From JBFYTX01 sp963739515 (lineage in GTDB: Bacteria; Chloroflexota; Dehalococcoidia; Dehalococcoidales; RBG-16-60-22), in assembly GCA_963739515.1 (NCBI GenBank), contig CAVUAO010000005.1, forward strand, positions 1-64,000: a stretch of 64,000 bases of DNA. The letters run 5' to 3'. The notes under the pieces are model-generated. The model was given only the letters and a program-made list of their open reading frames with translations, was not told the origin of the DNA and did not search any database. The translations under genes and the position numbers were made by a program. Shown one piece after another: positions 53,478 to 61,263 of this stretch (positions are counted from its first letter, which is position 1; each line of letters opens with the position of its first letter).

Positions 53478-54304
53478 AACAACCCGACGGCACCAGCGAT
53501 AATGAAGACCTGAAAGCGGTCGCCAAGACGCTGCGCCGCGATATCGTCACCATGATCGCCAAAGCCGGCAGCGGACATCTCGGCGGCTCTCTTTCCGCCG
53601 TGGAAATAATTACTGCGCTTTACTGGAGGATACTCCGGTTCCGGCCCCTCGACCCCGACTGGAAGGACCGCGACCGGTTCGTCCTGAGCAAGGGGCATGC
53701 CGCCCCCGTCCTCTATGCCGCCCTGGCGGAGCTCGGGTATTTCCCTAAAGCCGAGCTGGCTACCCTGCGGCAGCTCAACAGCCATCTGCAGGGTCACGCC
53801 GACCGCACCGTCACGCACGGCGTGGAAATGTCTTCGGGGAGCCTGGGCCAGGGGCTGTCGTTCGCCATCGGCTGCGCCCTGGCGAGTCGCCTCGATAAGC
53901 AGTCGTGGCGCGTCTATGCTTTGCTGAGCGACGGCGAGTGCGATGAAGGCCAGACCTGGGAGGCCGCCATGTCCGCCGCTAATTTTAAGCTGGATAATAT
54001 TACCGCCATCGTGGACAATAACGGCATCCAGTTGAGCGGCTTTAACAAAGATATCATGAACCTCGACCCCCTGAACAGAAAGTGGGACGCGTTCGGGTGG
54101 CAGGTCTTTGAGGTGGACGGGCATGATTTCGACCAGCTTCTCGACGCTTTTGGCAAAGCCCGGCAGGTTACCGGCAGGCCCGCCGTCATCATCGCCCACA
54201 CCATCAAGGGCAAAGGGGTCAGCTTTATGGAAAATAACGTCGATTTCCATGGCAAGGCCCCCAATGCCGAGCAGCTGGAAAAAGCCCTGAAGGAGCTGGC
54301 GTAA
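53474..54304 (+). CDS. Transketolase, N-terminal (thiamine diphosphate) subunit
   Basis: 276 residues, one half of a split transketolase. ThDP-binding signature: LLSDGECDEGQTWEAAMSA followed by NITAIVDNNGIQLSG; the N-terminus carries the KAGSGHLGGSLSAVEI substrate-site His. It overlaps accC by 4 nt and is followed by the C-terminal half after 1 nt, so the two subunits are translated in step. Confidence 0.94.
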   Translation: MKQPDGTSDNEDLKAVAKTLRRDIVTMIAKAGSGHLGGSLSAVEIITALYWRILRFRPLDPDWKDRDRFVLSKGHAAPVLYAALAELGYFPKAELATLRQLNSHLQGHADRTVTHGVEMSSGSLGQGLSFAIGCALASRLDKQSWRVYALLSDGECDEGQTWEAAMSAANFKLDNITAIVDNNGIQLSGFNKDIMNLDPLNRKWDAFGWQVFEVDGHDFDQLLDAFGKARQVTGRPAVIIAHTIKGKGVSFMENNVDFHGKAPNAEQLEKALKELA

Positions 54305-54305
54305 C

Positions 54306-55247
54306 GTGGCTGAAGAAATCGCCCCGAGGGAAGTCTACGGCAGAACGTTGGTGGAACTGGGGAGGGAAAACCCGGATATCGTCGTGCTGGACGCCGACCT
54401 CAAGCCGTCGACGATGACCCAGTATTTCGAGAAAGAGTTCCCCGGGCGCTTTTTCGAGGTCGGCATCGCCGAGCAGAACATGATCGGGATTGCCTGCGGG
54501 TTGGCGGCCTCGGGGAAGATACCGTTTGCCAGCACTTTTGCGGTCTTCGCGCCGGGTCGCTGCTTCGACCAGATTCGGGTATCGGTGGCGCAGGCCAGGC
54601 TCAACGTAAAAATCGTGGTGACGCACGCCGGCCTGACCGTAGGCGAGGACGGCGCTTCCCACCAGGCGCTGGAAGACCTGGCCCTCATCTGCTCCCTGCC
54701 CGGCTTTACCGTTATCGTCCCGGCGGACGGCGTGGAAACCGCCCAGTCCATCAGGGCCGTGGCCGCCCATAAAGGCCCCTGCTACGTCAGGCTGTGCCGA
54801 CCCAAACTGCCAGTTATTTATGACAATAACTACAAGTTTCAAATCGGCAAAGCGGTTGAAATGAGGTCGGGCACGGACGCAACGATAATAGCTATCGGCG
54901 TGATGGTAGCGCCGGCGCTGGAAGCCGCCGGTCAACTGGAAAAGGAAGGCGTCAACTGTCGGGTGCTGAACATGTCCACGCTCAAGCCCATCGATGAAGG
55001 CGCTATCGTTAAAGCCGCCCGCGAGACCGGCGCCATCGTTACCGCCGAGGAGCACCAGGAGCACGGCGGACTGGGCAGCATTGTGGCGCGGGTGACCGCT
55101 AAAAACTATCCGGTGCCGATGGAGTTTATCGCGGTTAAAGACGTCTTCGGGCAGTCCGGTAAACCGGCGGAACTGCTGACAAAATACGGACTGACCTCAA
55201 AAGAAATAGTCTCGGCGGTTCATGAGGCGACAAAGCGAAAGAGCTAG
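54306..55247 (+). CDS. Transketolase, C-terminal subunit
   Basis: 313 residues beginning at GTG. The pyrimidine-binding domain has FFEVGIAEQNMIGIACGLA with the catalytic Glu, and the C-terminal domain has VNCRVLNMSTLKPIDE and TAEEHQEHGGLGS. It interconverts sugar phosphates in the pentose phosphate pathway when paired with the preceding subunit. Its stop codon overlaps that of the convergent deaminase in a CTAG sequence. Confidence 0.94.
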   Translation: MAEEIAPREVYGRTLVELGRENPDIVVLDADLKPSTMTQYFEKEFPGRFFEVGIAEQNMIGIACGLAASGKIPFASTFAVFAPGRCFDQIRVSVAQARLNVKIVVTHAGLTVGEDGASHQALEDLALICSLPGFTVIVPADGVETAQSIRAVAAHKGPCYVRLCRPKLPVIYDNNYKFQIGKAVEMRSGTDATIIAIGVMVAPALEAAGQLEKEGVNCRVLNMSTLKPIDEGAIVKAARETGAIVTAEEHQEHGGLGSIVARVTAKNYPVPMEFIAVKDVFGQSGKPAELLTKYGLTSKEIVSAVHEATKRKS

Positions 55248-55726
55248 CCGAGGTAGGTTATTACCGATGCAGGCCTATCCTTAATATCAACCCTGATTCC
55301 AGCTTCCTCGAAAAGTTTGATAAATTCATCGTCGCTGTATTTCCCGAAGGTAACGAAGCGTGCAATCCTGGCATTGACCAGCATCTTGGCGCAGAGCACG
55401 CAGGGCGTATGCGTGCAGTAAACAGTGCTCCCCGCCAGGCTAACGCCATGCAGTCCCGCCTGGATAATCACGTTCTGCTCGGCGTGGATGGCGCGGCAGA
55501 TCTCCTGTCTGGTGCCGGACGGTATGCCTAGTTCGTCGCGGAGACAGCCGAGCTCAAGACAGTCTTTAGCCCCCGCCGGTGCCCCGCTATAGCCGGTGGT
55601 CAGGATATGTTTGTCCCTCACGGCGATAGCCCCGATGTGATGGCGGCGGCAGGTCGAGCGCTCGGCCACCACCGAGACAATCTTCAAAAAATACTCGTCG
55701 AGCTCGGGGCGTGGGGGTAAAGTCAT
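55244..55726 (-). CDS. dCMP deaminase/ComEB-like deaminase
   Basis: 160 residues. The zinc motif CRAIHAEQNVIIQAG supplies a His and the catalytic Glu, and CTHTPCVLCAKML supplies two Cys. The N-terminal STCRRHHIGAIAVRDKHIL is typical of the dCMP deaminase group. It makes dUMP from dCMP for thymidylate synthesis. It overlaps the next gene upstream (kinase) by 4 nt, suggesting an operon for nucleotide metabolism. Confidence 0.92.
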   Translation of the reverse strand: MTLPPRPELDEYFLKIVSVVAERSTCRRHHIGAIAVRDKHILTTGYSGAPAGAKDCLELGCLRDELGIPSGTRQEICRAIHAEQNVIIQAGLHGVSLAGSTVYCTHTPCVLCAKMLVNARIARFVTFGKYSDDEFIKLFEEAGIRVDIKDRPASVITYLG

Positions 55727-56274
55727 TTTAACCTCGCCACAATCCTGTCTATCAGTTTCTTCATGTTGCCAATTGAAGCATCGTTGATAATCGTGAAATC
55801 CGCCATACAGATAGGGCCGCCCTTATTCAGGTTTTCGATTTCGGCGCGGTCGCGGCCGGCGGCTTCTTTAGGCGTTAGCGGCCTCACCTGGCGGTTGCCC
55901 AGGCGGGCGTACCTGTCCTGCGGTGAGGCGTACACCGCCACGACGGCGAACCTGTCGCCATAGTAGTCCTTGAGGTAAAGGTATTCCTCCCAGGAATAAA
56001 GCCCGTCCACTACCACATTGGCGGTCTTCAGGGTGGCATCGATGCGCGGCACGCTGAGCCTGGCATACGCCGCCATGCCATGCTCCTGCCGGATTCCCTC
56101 CCTCACCGGCTTCTCATTCGCTTCGGTCAAAGGCAAGCCCTGCTTTTTAAGGGCTTCGTCGGTGATTTCACCGAACCTGACGACGGTAAAGCCTTTATCC
56201 CTAAAAAGCCGCGCCGCCTCCGACTTCCCCGAACCCACCATGCCGACGATGGCGATAACTTTCACCTGGTTCAT
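55723..56274 (-). CDS. P-loop kinase, dephospho-CoA kinase/NMP-kinase-like
   Basis: 183 residues. The Walker A motif is AIVGMVGSGKSEAARL at residue 10. Substrate-binding segments FGEITDEALKKQG and NVVVDGLYSWEEYLYLKD suggest a nucleoside monophosphate kinase-like fold related to the UPF0200/AAA_18-type proteins. The start is inferred from the ATG at 56274. Its overlap with the dCMP deaminase suggests a role in nucleotide metabolism; the substrate is unresolved. Confidence 0.8.
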   Translation of the reverse strand: MNQVKVIAIVGMVGSGKSEAARLFRDKGFTVVRFGEITDEALKKQGLPLTEANEKPVREGIRQEHGMAAYARLSVPRIDATLKTANVVVDGLYSWEEYLYLKDYYGDRFAVVAVYASPQDRYARLGNRQVRPLTPKEAAGRDRAEIENLNKGGPICMADFTIINDASIGNMKKLIDRIVARLK

Positions 56275-56361
56275 TATAAGGGGTCAAGACCGCAAAAGAC
56301 AATTTTATGGAACGATAAAGATGGAAAGTTTGATGTATGGAATCGCCAGTCAGGTGTCGGT

Positions 56362-57357
56362 CTAATGATTAGTAATGCTGAAGACGTTGTTACTGGTATC
56401 GGTACAGGACGTCTCGCAAACGCTGGTCACCCTTATCTTGTAGTCACCTATAGTCTGGCTTGAAGGTATCGTCCAGCTGTAGGAGCCCGTGCCATTGGAC
56501 CCTTTCGATGTGGCGCTGCAAATCACTCGATTAACCGCGTTGCCTTTCAGGAGCTCGATTTTCACATCCCCACAAACGTTCGCATATGTCCATTTGATGG
56601 TCTGACGGCTCCCCGGTGCCCATTTCTCCCCGCCATTAGGTGTGACTACCGTGATGACGGGTTGCGGCAGAGTCCGGAATACCTTATCGTCACCGTACGA
56701 TGTGCCGCTACCCACGGCCACCGCCTGGAAATGGTAAGTGGTATCAGGGATTAAATTGTTTACCAGAGCACAAAAGACACGAAGGTCGCAGGTGACCGTC
56801 TGGTGGGACGTTACCGAACCATAAGCGGCCGTCTTTCCATACTGGAAATAGACCTCCACCGCTGAGGCGCTGCCCCGGCTGTTCAGGCAGCCCCATAAAA
56901 CCGCGCAATTCGTCCCCACGGGCAAGGCCCATATCGTCATCACGCAGGGCGCTATTCCCGGGGTGGTAAAGGTGGAATCCGGAGAAACCGCCGTAAAAAC
57001 ATCGCCATCGATTACGTCTACCGATTTTACCCTGAAGTGATAGAGGGTCGCCGGAGAAAGCCCGGTCAGTAAAACTGTATGCGTTACCACCAGTGTGTTG
57101 TCCAGGTTGCTGTGATGGGGGTAGTCGGTGATATTCGTATGGAAAAATTTATCGTAGAATACCTGGGAACTGGCGCTGCCGTTCGTTTGCCAGGAGACCG
57201 TAGCCTTGCAGCTGGTGATACCGGAAACCTGGACGTTATAAATTATCAGGGGCACCGTGCCGGTAACTTTAGTAGCGGTGTTTCCCGCCATAGCCGGCCC
57301 AGCCGGCAGTAAGATACAGGCCAGCAACAATACGCAGGAAACCAGCCGCTTTATCAT
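56362..57357 (-). CDS. Secreted Fn3-like protein with KRE9/Ser-Thr-rich type C-terminal domain
   Basis: 331 residues. A signal peptide (LLLACILLPAGPAMAG) precedes two Fn3/PapN-like domains with SPATLYHFRVKSVD and IPDTTYHFQAVAVG, then a C-terminal domain with PNGGEKWAPGSRQTIKW and SYSWTIPSSQTIGDYKI, typical of KRE9-like extracellular modules. No anchor is seen, so it may be released or held by its partner. It overlaps the preceding gene by 1 nt and is likely the last gene of a surface operon. Confidence 0.82.
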   Translation of the reverse strand: MIKRLVSCVLLLACILLPAGPAMAGNTATKVTGTVPLIIYNVQVSGITSCKATVSWQTNGSASSQVFYDKFFHTNITDYPHHSNLDNTLVVTHTVLLTGLSPATLYHFRVKSVDVIDGDVFTAVSPDSTFTTPGIAPCVMTIWALPVGTNCAVLWGCLNSRGSASAVEVYFQYGKTAAYGSVTSHQTVTCDLRVFCALVNNLIPDTTYHFQAVAVGSGTSYGDDKVFRTLPQPVITVVTPNGGEKWAPGSRQTIKWTYANVCGDVKIELLKGNAVNRVICSATSKGSNGTGSYSWTIPSSQTIGDYKIRVTSVCETSCTDTSNNVFSITNH

Positions 57358-58406
57358 TAGCCGCCCCTCCGCCGGAATAAAAGGGCCAGTAAAACGACGA
57401 TGATGACCCCCGCCGCTATGCCGATGATGACCGTCGAGTTCATCCCTCCCCCCGACCCCGTCGTTGCGGTTGCGGCCGGCGTTGACGCTGCCGCGGCAAT
57501 TGAGGCGGGTAATGATGCCGCCGGGGCGGTTGGCGATAACGCCGCTACGGTGCCGGTCGGCGGCACGTAGGCCTGCTTTACCTCGAAGCTGCCGGTCACT
57601 GTGTCGAGGACGGTGCCGTCCTCCAGCATGACTTTAGCGCTGATGGCATATTTCCCCGCCGCCAACTCGCCTTGCGGTATGAAGGCGGCCTGGAGCCGCC
57701 GGGTCATCCCAGGCAGCACTGAGGAGGCCGTGAGCGGGACGGCGACGGTACCCATGATTTGCCCCTGGGAATTGCTGACGGCGACCTCCCCCTTGACCTT
57801 GAAGTGGTGATTGCCGGTATTCTGAAAATCGGTAAGTATCTGCACCGGCTGCCCGCTGGTAATGTTGCCCGTGCTCAGGCTGGTAATTTTGCCGGTGTGG
57901 ACGAGCTGGCTGCCCTTGATAGTAAGTACTATGGGTACATTTACAGCGGCAACGAAACTTACCCCTGTGCTGCCAGCCGCTGGCTGGGTCGCTACATTGA
58001 TGATGGCATACCTGCCTCCGGCGCCGATATCTGAAGGAATCTGAATAGTGGCGGTCAAGTTCTGTGGAACACCTGGCTCCAGGTGAAATGAGCTTTTATT
58101 AATGGTGATGAATGAACGAGCAGAATAAGAGTAGGTATCCTCGGAACCTGCAAGAGCGTCATTCACACCACTAAGTGACTGATTTATACCCATTACTTGA
58201 ACCACCATGTCGGCGGCCGGGTCGTCAGCGGCAAAGCTTACTGTTATGGGCCAGGTTAGCGTCTGCCCGGGAGAAACGTCCGCCATCATCAAAGCTCCGC
58301 TTACCGACAGCCCTGGATTGGCGGAGGCTGGCAGGGTTAATAGTAAGGCAAGCACCACCGCACCCAGCATTAAAGCCGCGAGGCATCGCCTGAACGATTT
58401 TATCAT
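57357..58406 (-). CDS. DUF916-like anchored surface protein
   Basis: 349 residues. A signal peptide ends near ASANPG; residues 30-130 form a beta domain with VSPGQTLTWPITVSF and SFHLEPGVPQNLTATIQIP, resembling the DUF916/WxL-interacting N-domain. A second beta domain follows with GQPVQILTDFQNTGNHHFKV. A low-complexity Pro/Ala/Thr stretch leads to a C-terminal helix (MNSTVIIGIAAGVIIVVLLALL) and RRRGG tail, anchoring the protein in the membrane with its main part outside. DUF916-like similarity is by architecture, not by a decisive motif. Confidence 0.7.
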   Translation of the reverse strand: MIKSFRRCLAALMLGAVVLALLLTLPASANPGLSVSGALMMADVSPGQTLTWPITVSFAADDPAADMVVQVMGINQSLSGVNDALAGSEDTYSYSARSFITINKSSFHLEPGVPQNLTATIQIPSDIGAGGRYAIINVATQPAAGSTGVSFVAAVNVPIVLTIKGSQLVHTGKITSLSTGNITSGQPVQILTDFQNTGNHHFKVKGEVAVSNSQGQIMGTVAVPLTASSVLPGMTRRLQAAFIPQGELAAGKYAISAKVMLEDGTVLDTVTGSFEVKQAYVPPTGTVAALSPTAPAASLPASIAAAASTPAATATTGSGGGMNSTVIIGIAAGVIIVVLLALLFRRRGG

Positions 58407-58474
58407 CTCTATCCCTACATTATACCGTTATATCATGAAGTTACCATAACAATATGGTACCCCTCAGGGGTTTA

Positions 58475-58497
58475 GGGGGGAGTCTTGGGCTCCCCCC
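58475..58497 (-). terminator. G/C-rich hairpin after the WxL-like gene
   Basis: GGGGGGAG (58475-58482) pairs with CTCCCCCC (58490-58497) around a 7-nt loop, just after the WxL-like stop codon and about 70 nt before the DUF916-like start. No long U-tract follows, so attenuation within the operon is more likely than full termination. Confidence 0.45.
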
Positions 58498-58509
58498 TGA
58501 CTATCACGA

Positions 58510-59001
58510 TTAGAAGTTAAGGATAGCAGTAAAGGTAATGATAATGCTATAAATACCTGGTGCGTCGCTGTTAGTAACATCCTGCCGAGCCCAAAAATCG
58601 AAATTCCCAGTGGCAGGCCCGGAAGTCCAGCTATCTCCATTATCAGCCCACTGCCATACATTACTATCTAGGGCGATCATCAATCTGGTGGTTAACCAAG
58701 GAGAGCCGCCGGCGCCGCCTACTCGCATATAACCTGTGCTCGCGTCAGTATTTTTAGCGGTCACCGTCCAACTGGTCGGACTTTGACTGTAATTTGTTAC
58801 TGTTACGCTGCCCGTCTTAGGCCCCTGTACATTTTGGCCATAAGTGAACGTACCGAAACCAAAGTTCGCTAGATCTGAAACCACGATGGTAGCTGCAGAA
58901 TAGCCACCAGTTACCTCTGTCGTATCGGCAAACGCTGCCATCGGCACTACCAGCACCGCCAGCAGGGCCATAACTGCTCCCAGGATTAAGAGTTTTTTCA
59001 C
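58510..59001 (-). CDS. Small secreted WxL-like protein
   Basis: 163 residues from a GTG start with an AAAAGGAG site. The signal peptide (LILGAVMALLAVLVVPMAAFA) is cleaved near ADTTEV. The mature part has GSVTVTNYSQSPTSWTVTAKN and a C-terminus DAPGIYSIIITFTAILNF, which is similar in arrangement to the WxL domain (W-x-V/L then an aromatic beta-strand ending). Classic WxL domains bind peptidoglycan; here the second W-x-L is not present, so the relation is tentative. It is the first structural gene after the pseudo-receiver regulator. Confidence 0.62.
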   Translation of the reverse strand: MKKLLILGAVMALLAVLVVPMAAFADTTEVTGGYSAATIVVSDLANFGFGTFTYGQNVQGPKTGSVTVTNYSQSPTSWTVTAKNTDASTGYMRVGGAGGSPWLTTRLMIALDSNVWQWADNGDSWTSGPATGNFDFWARQDVTNSDAPGIYSIIITFTAILNF

Positions 59002-59025
59002 TTTTGTTTCTCCTTTTTATTTTTT

Positions 59026-59081
59026 AGCGGTCTTTCCCGTTCGCCACCGGGTCTTTCCCCGGCGCCGCTGATTGCGAAATC
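59026..59081 (-). promoter_or_regulatory. Structured leader upstream of the WxL-like gene
   Basis: On the minus strand, GATTTCGCAATC (59081-59070) forms a hairpin. It is followed by AGCGG (59069-59065) paired with CCGCT (59030-59026), which enclose two copies of GGGAAAGACC-like sequence, each able to form a small hairpin with a GAAAGA loop. The element lies between the response-regulator stop and the start of the WxL-like gene, upstream of its AAAAAGGAG site. It does not match a riboswitch class I can name. It may be a protein-binding or small-molecule leader. One frame is open across it but without a start codon. Confidence 0.4.
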
Positions 59082-59114
59082 AAAATCCTTGTCCTCTATA
59101 ACACCACCTCCTTT

Positions 59115-59771
59115 TTATTGACTCGCCGGACTATCTGTTTCAAAGCCGTAGCCGATGCCCCTCGACCCGAATATCTTAAAGCCGGCCAGCTTGCGGCGCA
59201 GGCGGCGTATGTAGAAATGGAGCGTATCCCGGCTCACCTCTTTACCGCCCCACACCCCGGTCATCAGCTCCGGGTAACCGACCAGCCTGCCCCGGTGCGA
59301 AAGCAGGCACGAGCTGAGGCGAAACTCAATGGGGCTGAGGCCTTCCGTATCCTCTCCCTCGTTGAGGTATTTTTCGATGTCCGTCCCGCCGGCGCCGCCC
59401 GGCCAATCGTCTTTTTTCTCCCGTTCCAGCAGCGCATGCACCCGGGCCACCACCTCCCGACCGCTCGGAGGGCTGATGATACAGGCGTCAGCTCCGAGCT
59501 CGAGCATCTCCACCACTTCTTCGCGGCTGCCGATGGCAATCAGCGGCAGATAGCTCGCCTGGCGTAGGCGTAGGCAGGCGTCTTCTCCGTTCACGGGCGG
59601 GAGGTCGGTGCTGGCGATGACCACATCGGGATGCAGCTCGTAGATGTCCCTTAAACCGGCGGCGCCGTTCTCCGCCTCGACCACCTCGTAACCGGACTCC
59701 CGCAGCGCGGCCACGATGCCGGCCGACACCGCCCGGTCCTTCTCCACGATGAGAACCACGGCTTTTTTCAT
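59115..59771 (-). CDS. OmpR-family regulator with degenerate receiver, copy 1
   Basis: About 218 residues from the ATG at 59771 (a GTG at 59798 is also possible). The receiver lacks the phospho-acceptor Asp: the expected LLDxxLP position reads VVIASTDLPP, with Ser. The conserved Lys is also absent (CIISPPSG). The C-terminal winged helix is typical: LSPIEFRLSSCLLSHRG and YIRRLRRKLAGFKIFGSRGIGYGFE (partly quoted). A phosphorylation-independent DNA-binding role is inferred. It is upstream of the WxL-like gene in the same orientation, so it may regulate the surface operon. Confidence 0.85.
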   Translation of the reverse strand: MKKAVVLIVEKDRAVSAGIVAALRESGYEVVEAENGAAGLRDIYELHPDVVIASTDLPPVNGEDACLRLRQASYLPLIAIGSREEVVEMLELGADACIISPPSGREVVARVHALLEREKKDDWPGGAGGTDIEKYLNEGEDTEGLSPIEFRLSSCLLSHRGRLVGYPELMTGVWGGKEVSRDTLHFYIRRLRRKLAGFKIFGSRGIGYGFETDSPASQ

Positions 59772-59924
59772 GGGCAAATACTTCCCGGAGGCTTTCACTG
59801 TATCACAGCAGAGTGGAAATCAAGGTGCCCAAGGTGCCCGTGACGGTGGAAATTGGTGCCATTTCGGTCGCCAATCGGTGCCAATTTGACGAGAAACACG
59901 GCACCGCCGCGATGAAACAAACGG

Positions 59925-59962
59925 GGAATAAAATAAAAAAGCGGCGCTACTAAAAACGCCGC
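59925..59962 (-). terminator. Rho-independent terminator after the second OmpR-type regulator
   Basis: On the minus strand, GCGGCG (59962-59957) pairs with CGCCGC (59946-59941), followed by TTTTTTATTTTATT. It is 22 nt past the stop of the 59985 gene. This separates the two regulator genes transcriptionally. Confidence 0.8.
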
Positions 59963-59984
59963 CATTTTGAGGATTGAATCGAGT

Positions 59985-60677
59985 TTATAAAACGGGCCTG
60001 ACGAACCGGTAGCCTATCCCTCTTTCGCTGAGGAGCATCCGCGGATTTTCCGGGTCGTGCTCGAGCTTGCCGCGCAGCCGGTAGATATATTTCTTGATGA
60101 AAGCATGCTCCTCGGTATATTCCGAGCCCCAGACCTTTTCCAGCAGGAGGCTGAGGGGCAGCACATGTCCTTCATTCTGGGCCAGCTCCGAAAGCAGCCC
60201 GTACTCATGCGGCGTCAGCCTCACCGACCGGCCGCAAAGCGAAACATCGCGCGTGTTGAAATTAATGGTCAAATCGCCGGCGGAAAAGGTGTGGTCGTGT
60301 TTGAAGCTGTTCCCATGAAAGCGGCGGAACAGCGCGGTCACCCTGGCGACCAGTTCGATGGGACTGAAAGGCCAGGGGATATAGTCGTCCGCCCCCGCCT
60401 CCAATACCATCGCCCGGTCGATGTCGTTTTCCCCCTCGATGAGGACCAGCAGCGGGACATCGCAGGACTGCCGTATCCGGCCGATGAGCTCGGGGGCATT
60501 AATATCGGGCAGAGATGAGGAGATAATGATAAGGTCGGGCAGCTCAGTCTCAATTAACTCCACCGTTTCTTGCCACCTTGATGATGCTGCCGTCACGACT
60601 TCCGGGTACCGCACCGCCAGGCAGAAAGAAATATTGTTAACGACCTGCTGGTCGTCGTCCATGATTAGGACTTTCAT
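59985..60677 (-). CDS. OmpR-family regulator with degenerate receiver, copy 2
   Basis: 230 residues. The N-terminal acidic pair is intact (LIMDDDQQ), but the phospho-acceptor site reads LIIISSSLPD with Ser, and the conserved Lys is Trp in YIPWPFSP. The winged helix is well conserved: VRLTPHEYGLLSELAQNEG, then YIYRLRGKLEHDPENPRML. It has its own promoter and terminator. It is not accompanied by a histidine kinase and may act without phosphorylation. Confidence 0.87.
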   Translation of the reverse strand: MKVLIMDDDQQVVNNISFCLAVRYPEVVTAASSRWQETVELIETELPDLIIISSSLPDINAPELIGRIRQSCDVPLLVLIEGENDIDRAMVLEAGADDYIPWPFSPIELVARVTALFRRFHGNSFKHDHTFSAGDLTINFNTRDVSLCGRSVRLTPHEYGLLSELAQNEGHVLPLSLLLEKVWGSEYTEEHAFIKKYIYRLRGKLEHDPENPRMLLSERGIGYRFVRPVL

Positions 60678-60758
60678 GTCCCAACCTCACTGTACTGGAA
60701 AAGCACAGGATTTAAAGGACGGGAATATCAACTATAACAATTGATACATACCGCGTAA

Positions 60759-60787
60759 ATAATAGTTACCTCGATGTTCTATGTCAA
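60759..60787 (-). promoter_or_regulatory. Promoter of the second OmpR-type regulator
   Basis: On the minus strand TTGACA (60787-60782) and TATTAT (60764-60759) are spaced by 17 bp, giving a leader of about 75 nt. The rest of the 307-bp gap to the SRP RNA is AT-rich, with no gene. Confidence 0.6.
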
Positions 60788-60948
60788 GTCTATTATCTTC
60801 ACTTATCTTAACTTTTCCTCCAAAACCCGGTACTTTTTTACCAGGACTTAAAAATAATAGCGTTTTGCGAAAATTTTATACGATTCTTTTTCGTTATTCG
60901 CATTTTGTTTTCATAACCCAAAGGGTTACTGCAGACGATGCCTCTGCC

Positions 60949-60977
60949 TTGACAAAGTACCCCCCACGCTTTACTCT
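60949..60977 (+). promoter_or_regulatory. SRP RNA promoter
   Basis: TTGACA (60949-60954) and TACTCT (60972-60977) with a 17-bp spacer. The expected start point, 7-8 nt later, coincides with the 5' end of the SRP RNA deduced from base pairing. Confidence 0.75.
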
Positions 60978-60984
60978 TTTTATT

Positions 60985-61255
60985 GAGGTCGTGCTAGACG
61001 GGGAGCCAGCGGTGCCCTGTACCTGCAATCCGCTATAGCAGGGTCGAATTCCTGTCTGAGGCTTTGGTCTGGTGGGACTGCCTGTGTTAAGTAGCGTTGA
61101 AGGCCGGGTCCTGCGCGGCAGAGTGCTATGAACCCCGTCAGGTCCGAAAGGAAGCAGCGGTAAATAGTTATATCTGGGTGCCGCAGGTAAGCCTGGCTGG
61201 AGCCGGCTGGCCCGGGCAAGCCGTCAGGCCGAGTCGAGGGCAGGTGCACGGCCTC
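60985..61255 (+). ncRNA. ffs: Signal recognition particle RNA, large bacterial (scRNA) type
   Basis: The conserved 5' domain has GGTGCCCTGTACCTGCAATC, as in Bacillus scRNA. The helix-8 core GTCAGGTCCGAAAGGAAGCAGC with its GGAA-type loop and the matching GGTGCCGCAGG side are present. The ends pair: GAGGTCGTGC (60985-60994) with GCACGGCCTC (61246-61255), with one G-U pair. The length, about 271 nt, indicates a molecule with the Alu domain. It scaffolds the SRP with Ffh. rsmA begins 8 nt after its end, so rsmA may share its promoter. Confidence 0.95.
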
Positions 61256-61263
61256 TGAATTTT

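Noticed and set aside
53402..55064. Two - strand open frames over the transketolase genes
   Set aside because: Both are antisense shadows; the transketolase subunits are clearly conserved.
59002..59114. Short Gly/Glu/Arg-rich peptide frame downstream of the 59115 regulator
   Set aside because: No usable start codon follows the TAA of the regulator; the region is better explained as a structured leader.
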